Made by a program: the position numbers and the translations under genes. Source: GCA-002701455 sp964342575 (GTDB lineage: Bacteria; Pseudomonadota; Alphaproteobacteria; Thalassobaculales; Thalassobaculaceae). From it: a stretch of DNA of 34,473 nt. The stretch spans positions 1 through 34,473 of the forward strand of contig CAYFGZ010000024.1 of the NCBI GenBank assembly GCA_964342575.1, written 5' to 3'. Positions 33,643 through 34,473 of this stretch are shown here, in pieces. The notes beneath the pieces are model-generated. The model ran no database searches and was not told the origin of the DNA. It worked only from the letters and a program-made list of their open reading frames with translations. The number at the start of each line of letters is the position of its first letter. Positions within the stretch are counted from its first letter, which is position 1.

Positions 33643-34257
33643 ATGGAACGCTATGCTGATGAGAACGTTTCTGACGATTCTACAAAACATCGCTGCATAT
33701 TTTCTGGATTTGAATTGAACAGGAATGAGCTAATACGGTTGGTGTTGGATCCAAAAGATCTACTCACACTTGATTTATCAGAAAAATTACCCGGCAATCC
33801 GCTATGGATTACAGCCAGCAGAGATATGCTCCAGATTGCCATCAAAAGAGACTTATTTTCTAGAACAACAGGTCAAAAGGTCATAATTCCAGCTGACTTT
33901 GTAAAAAATGTAGAGTTCGCTCTAGTAGAAAGATCCATTGCCGCAATAGGTCTAGCTCGACGTTCTGGTTGCATACTCTGGGGGAACAAGAAAGTTGAAA
34001 CAGCATTACGAAAAGGAAATGTGGTTCTGCGAATAGAAGCAATTGATGGATCCATAAATGGGCAGAAAAAACTGGATAAAATTGCTAACGTGCCTGTGGT
34101 TCGATCATTATCTTCTGCCGAGCTAGCGCGAGCGTTTCGCCGCACCCATATTGTTCATGCCGCGATTTCAGCATCCAATTGTGCCTCGAACAGCAGATTG
34201 ACAGCTCGATTGATAAAAGATTTTAACCGTTTGGGGCGATTTCGGGCGTTAACATAA
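33643..34257 (+). CDS. YlxR (DUF448) - L7Ae-like RNA-binding protein
   Basis: Two-domain protein of 204 residues: an N-terminal YlxR/DUF448 domain (about 17-90; CIFSGFELNRNELIRLVL, LPGNPLWITASRDML) and a C-terminal L7Ae-like domain (about 95-170; AIGLARRSGCILWGNKKVETAL). This fusion is usual between nusA and infB in Alphaproteobacteria. RNA binding is the expected role; the exact function is not settled. Fourteen bases after nusA, so co-transcribed. The C-terminal tail is basic. Confidence 0.92.
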   Translation: MERYADENVSDDSTKHRCIFSGFELNRNELIRLVLDPKDLLTLDLSEKLPGNPLWITASRDMLQIAIKRDLFSRTTGQKVIIPADFVKNVEFALVERSIAAIGLARRSGCILWGNKKVETALRKGNVVLRIEAIDGSINGQKKLDKIANVPVVRSLSSAELARAFRRTHIVHAAISASNCASNSRLTARLIKDFNRLGRFRALT

Positions 34258-34335
34258 TTACTGGGTTGGAAAATTCTTAATACAGGTGTATTGAAAATAC
34301 TATGAAGCTTCTTGTACCAAAGGTATGTTTTACGA

Positions 34336-34473
34336 ATGACCAAGACAGAAGATAAAGATCGAAAAAAGTTAAGCCTATCTGCTGGGGGCACTTTGTCCCT
34401 GGGGAAGAAGATTGAAACCAGTCAGGTTAAACAGAGTTTCTCTCACGGCAGGTCCAAAACTGTTCAAGTAGAA
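34336..34473 (+). CDS. infB: Translation initiation factor IF-2, N-terminal 46 codons (cut by window edge)
   Basis: The frame from ATG 34336 runs open to the right edge. It reads KKLSLSAGGTLSLGKK, then QVKQSFSHGRSKTVQVE, which is the IF-2-associated N-terminal motif (KLxL...VRQSFSHGRSKxVxVE) of alphaproteobacterial IF-2. The GTPase domains lie outside. Position directly after ylxR confirms the assignment. The ribosome site is weak (GGT about 12 bases upstream). Confidence 0.93.
   Translation, partial: MTKTEDKDRKKLSLSAGGTLSLGKKIETSQVKQSFSHGRSKTVQVE

Noticed and set aside
1..34473. tRNA, rRNA, CRISPR arrays, insertion sequences, toxin-antitoxin or phage genes.
   Set aside because: Nothing resembling these was found by eye on either strand; intergenic gaps are short and lack tRNA-like cloverleafs or regularly spaced repeats.

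Overview
The window is a stretch of an AT-rich alphaproteobacterial chromosome. The gene order fits: the coxB-ctaD operon divergent from tldD, rsmE-gshA divergent from ubiA, then glnD-murJ-trpS-nfu, tsaB-rimI, miaB-phoH-ybeY-corC-lnt-metK-trmB and rimP-nusA-ylxR-infB are all runs typical of Alphaproteobacteria. An IF-2 N-terminus with the alphaproteobacterial leader motif and the plant/alphaproteobacterial type of glutamate-cysteine ligase agree. Genus or order cannot be fixed from the sequence alone. I see no rRNA, tRNA, CRISPR array, insertion sequence or phage gene.

Layout. (1) 1-1640: cytochrome c oxidase subunits I (partial, cut by the left edge) and II on the minus strand, separated from tldD by a 301-base divergent intergenic region with candidate promoters and a GC-rich hairpin. 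(2) 1942-6727: tldD, gshA and rsmE, ubiA (protein maturation, glutathione, 16S rRNA methylation, ubiquinone). (3) 6894-11690: an accessory-looking block. It holds a DUF350 membrane protein, a YgiN-like monooxygenase-fold protein, an M20 amidohydrolase and glyoxalase I on the minus strand, a plus-strand pair of translationally coupled Lin0512-family proteins of unknown function, and a minus-strand FAD oxidoreductase that resembles eukaryotic FOXRED1. (4) 11884-19116: glnD (nitrogen sensing), murJ (lipid II flippase), trpS, an Nfu iron-sulfur carrier and a Bax-like glucosaminidase. A polysaccharide deacetylase-like gene converges on this run. (5) 20323-23662: tsaB-rimI (tRNA t6A and ribosomal protein acetylation) and an olsB-olsA-like acyltransferase pair for ornithine lipid synthesis. 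(6) 23747-31298: miaB, phoH, ybeY, corC, lnt, metK, trmB, a dense RNA-modification, RNA-processing and lipoprotein run with overlapping ends. (7) 31370-34473: a candidate promoter and intrinsic terminator in the leader of rimP-nusA-ylxR-infB, the transcription/translation-factor operon; infB is cut by the right edge.

Several starts were moved from the longest reading frame on the basis of Shine-Dalgarno position and family length (coxB, the M20 gene, gloA, the FOXRED1-like gene, glnD, trpS, olsA, ybeY, lnt, metK). Most of the content is conserved housekeeping. The points that most deserve a second look are: a CoxB whose non-redox Mg/Mn-site residues are replaced; the tandem Lin0512 pair in which one copy has lost the hallmark His; the FOXRED1-like gene; a deacetylase lacking one metal-binding His; and non-coding elements (phased direct repeat before glnD, attenuator-like rimP leader, structured metK leader). 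No clearly new multi-gene system was recognised.
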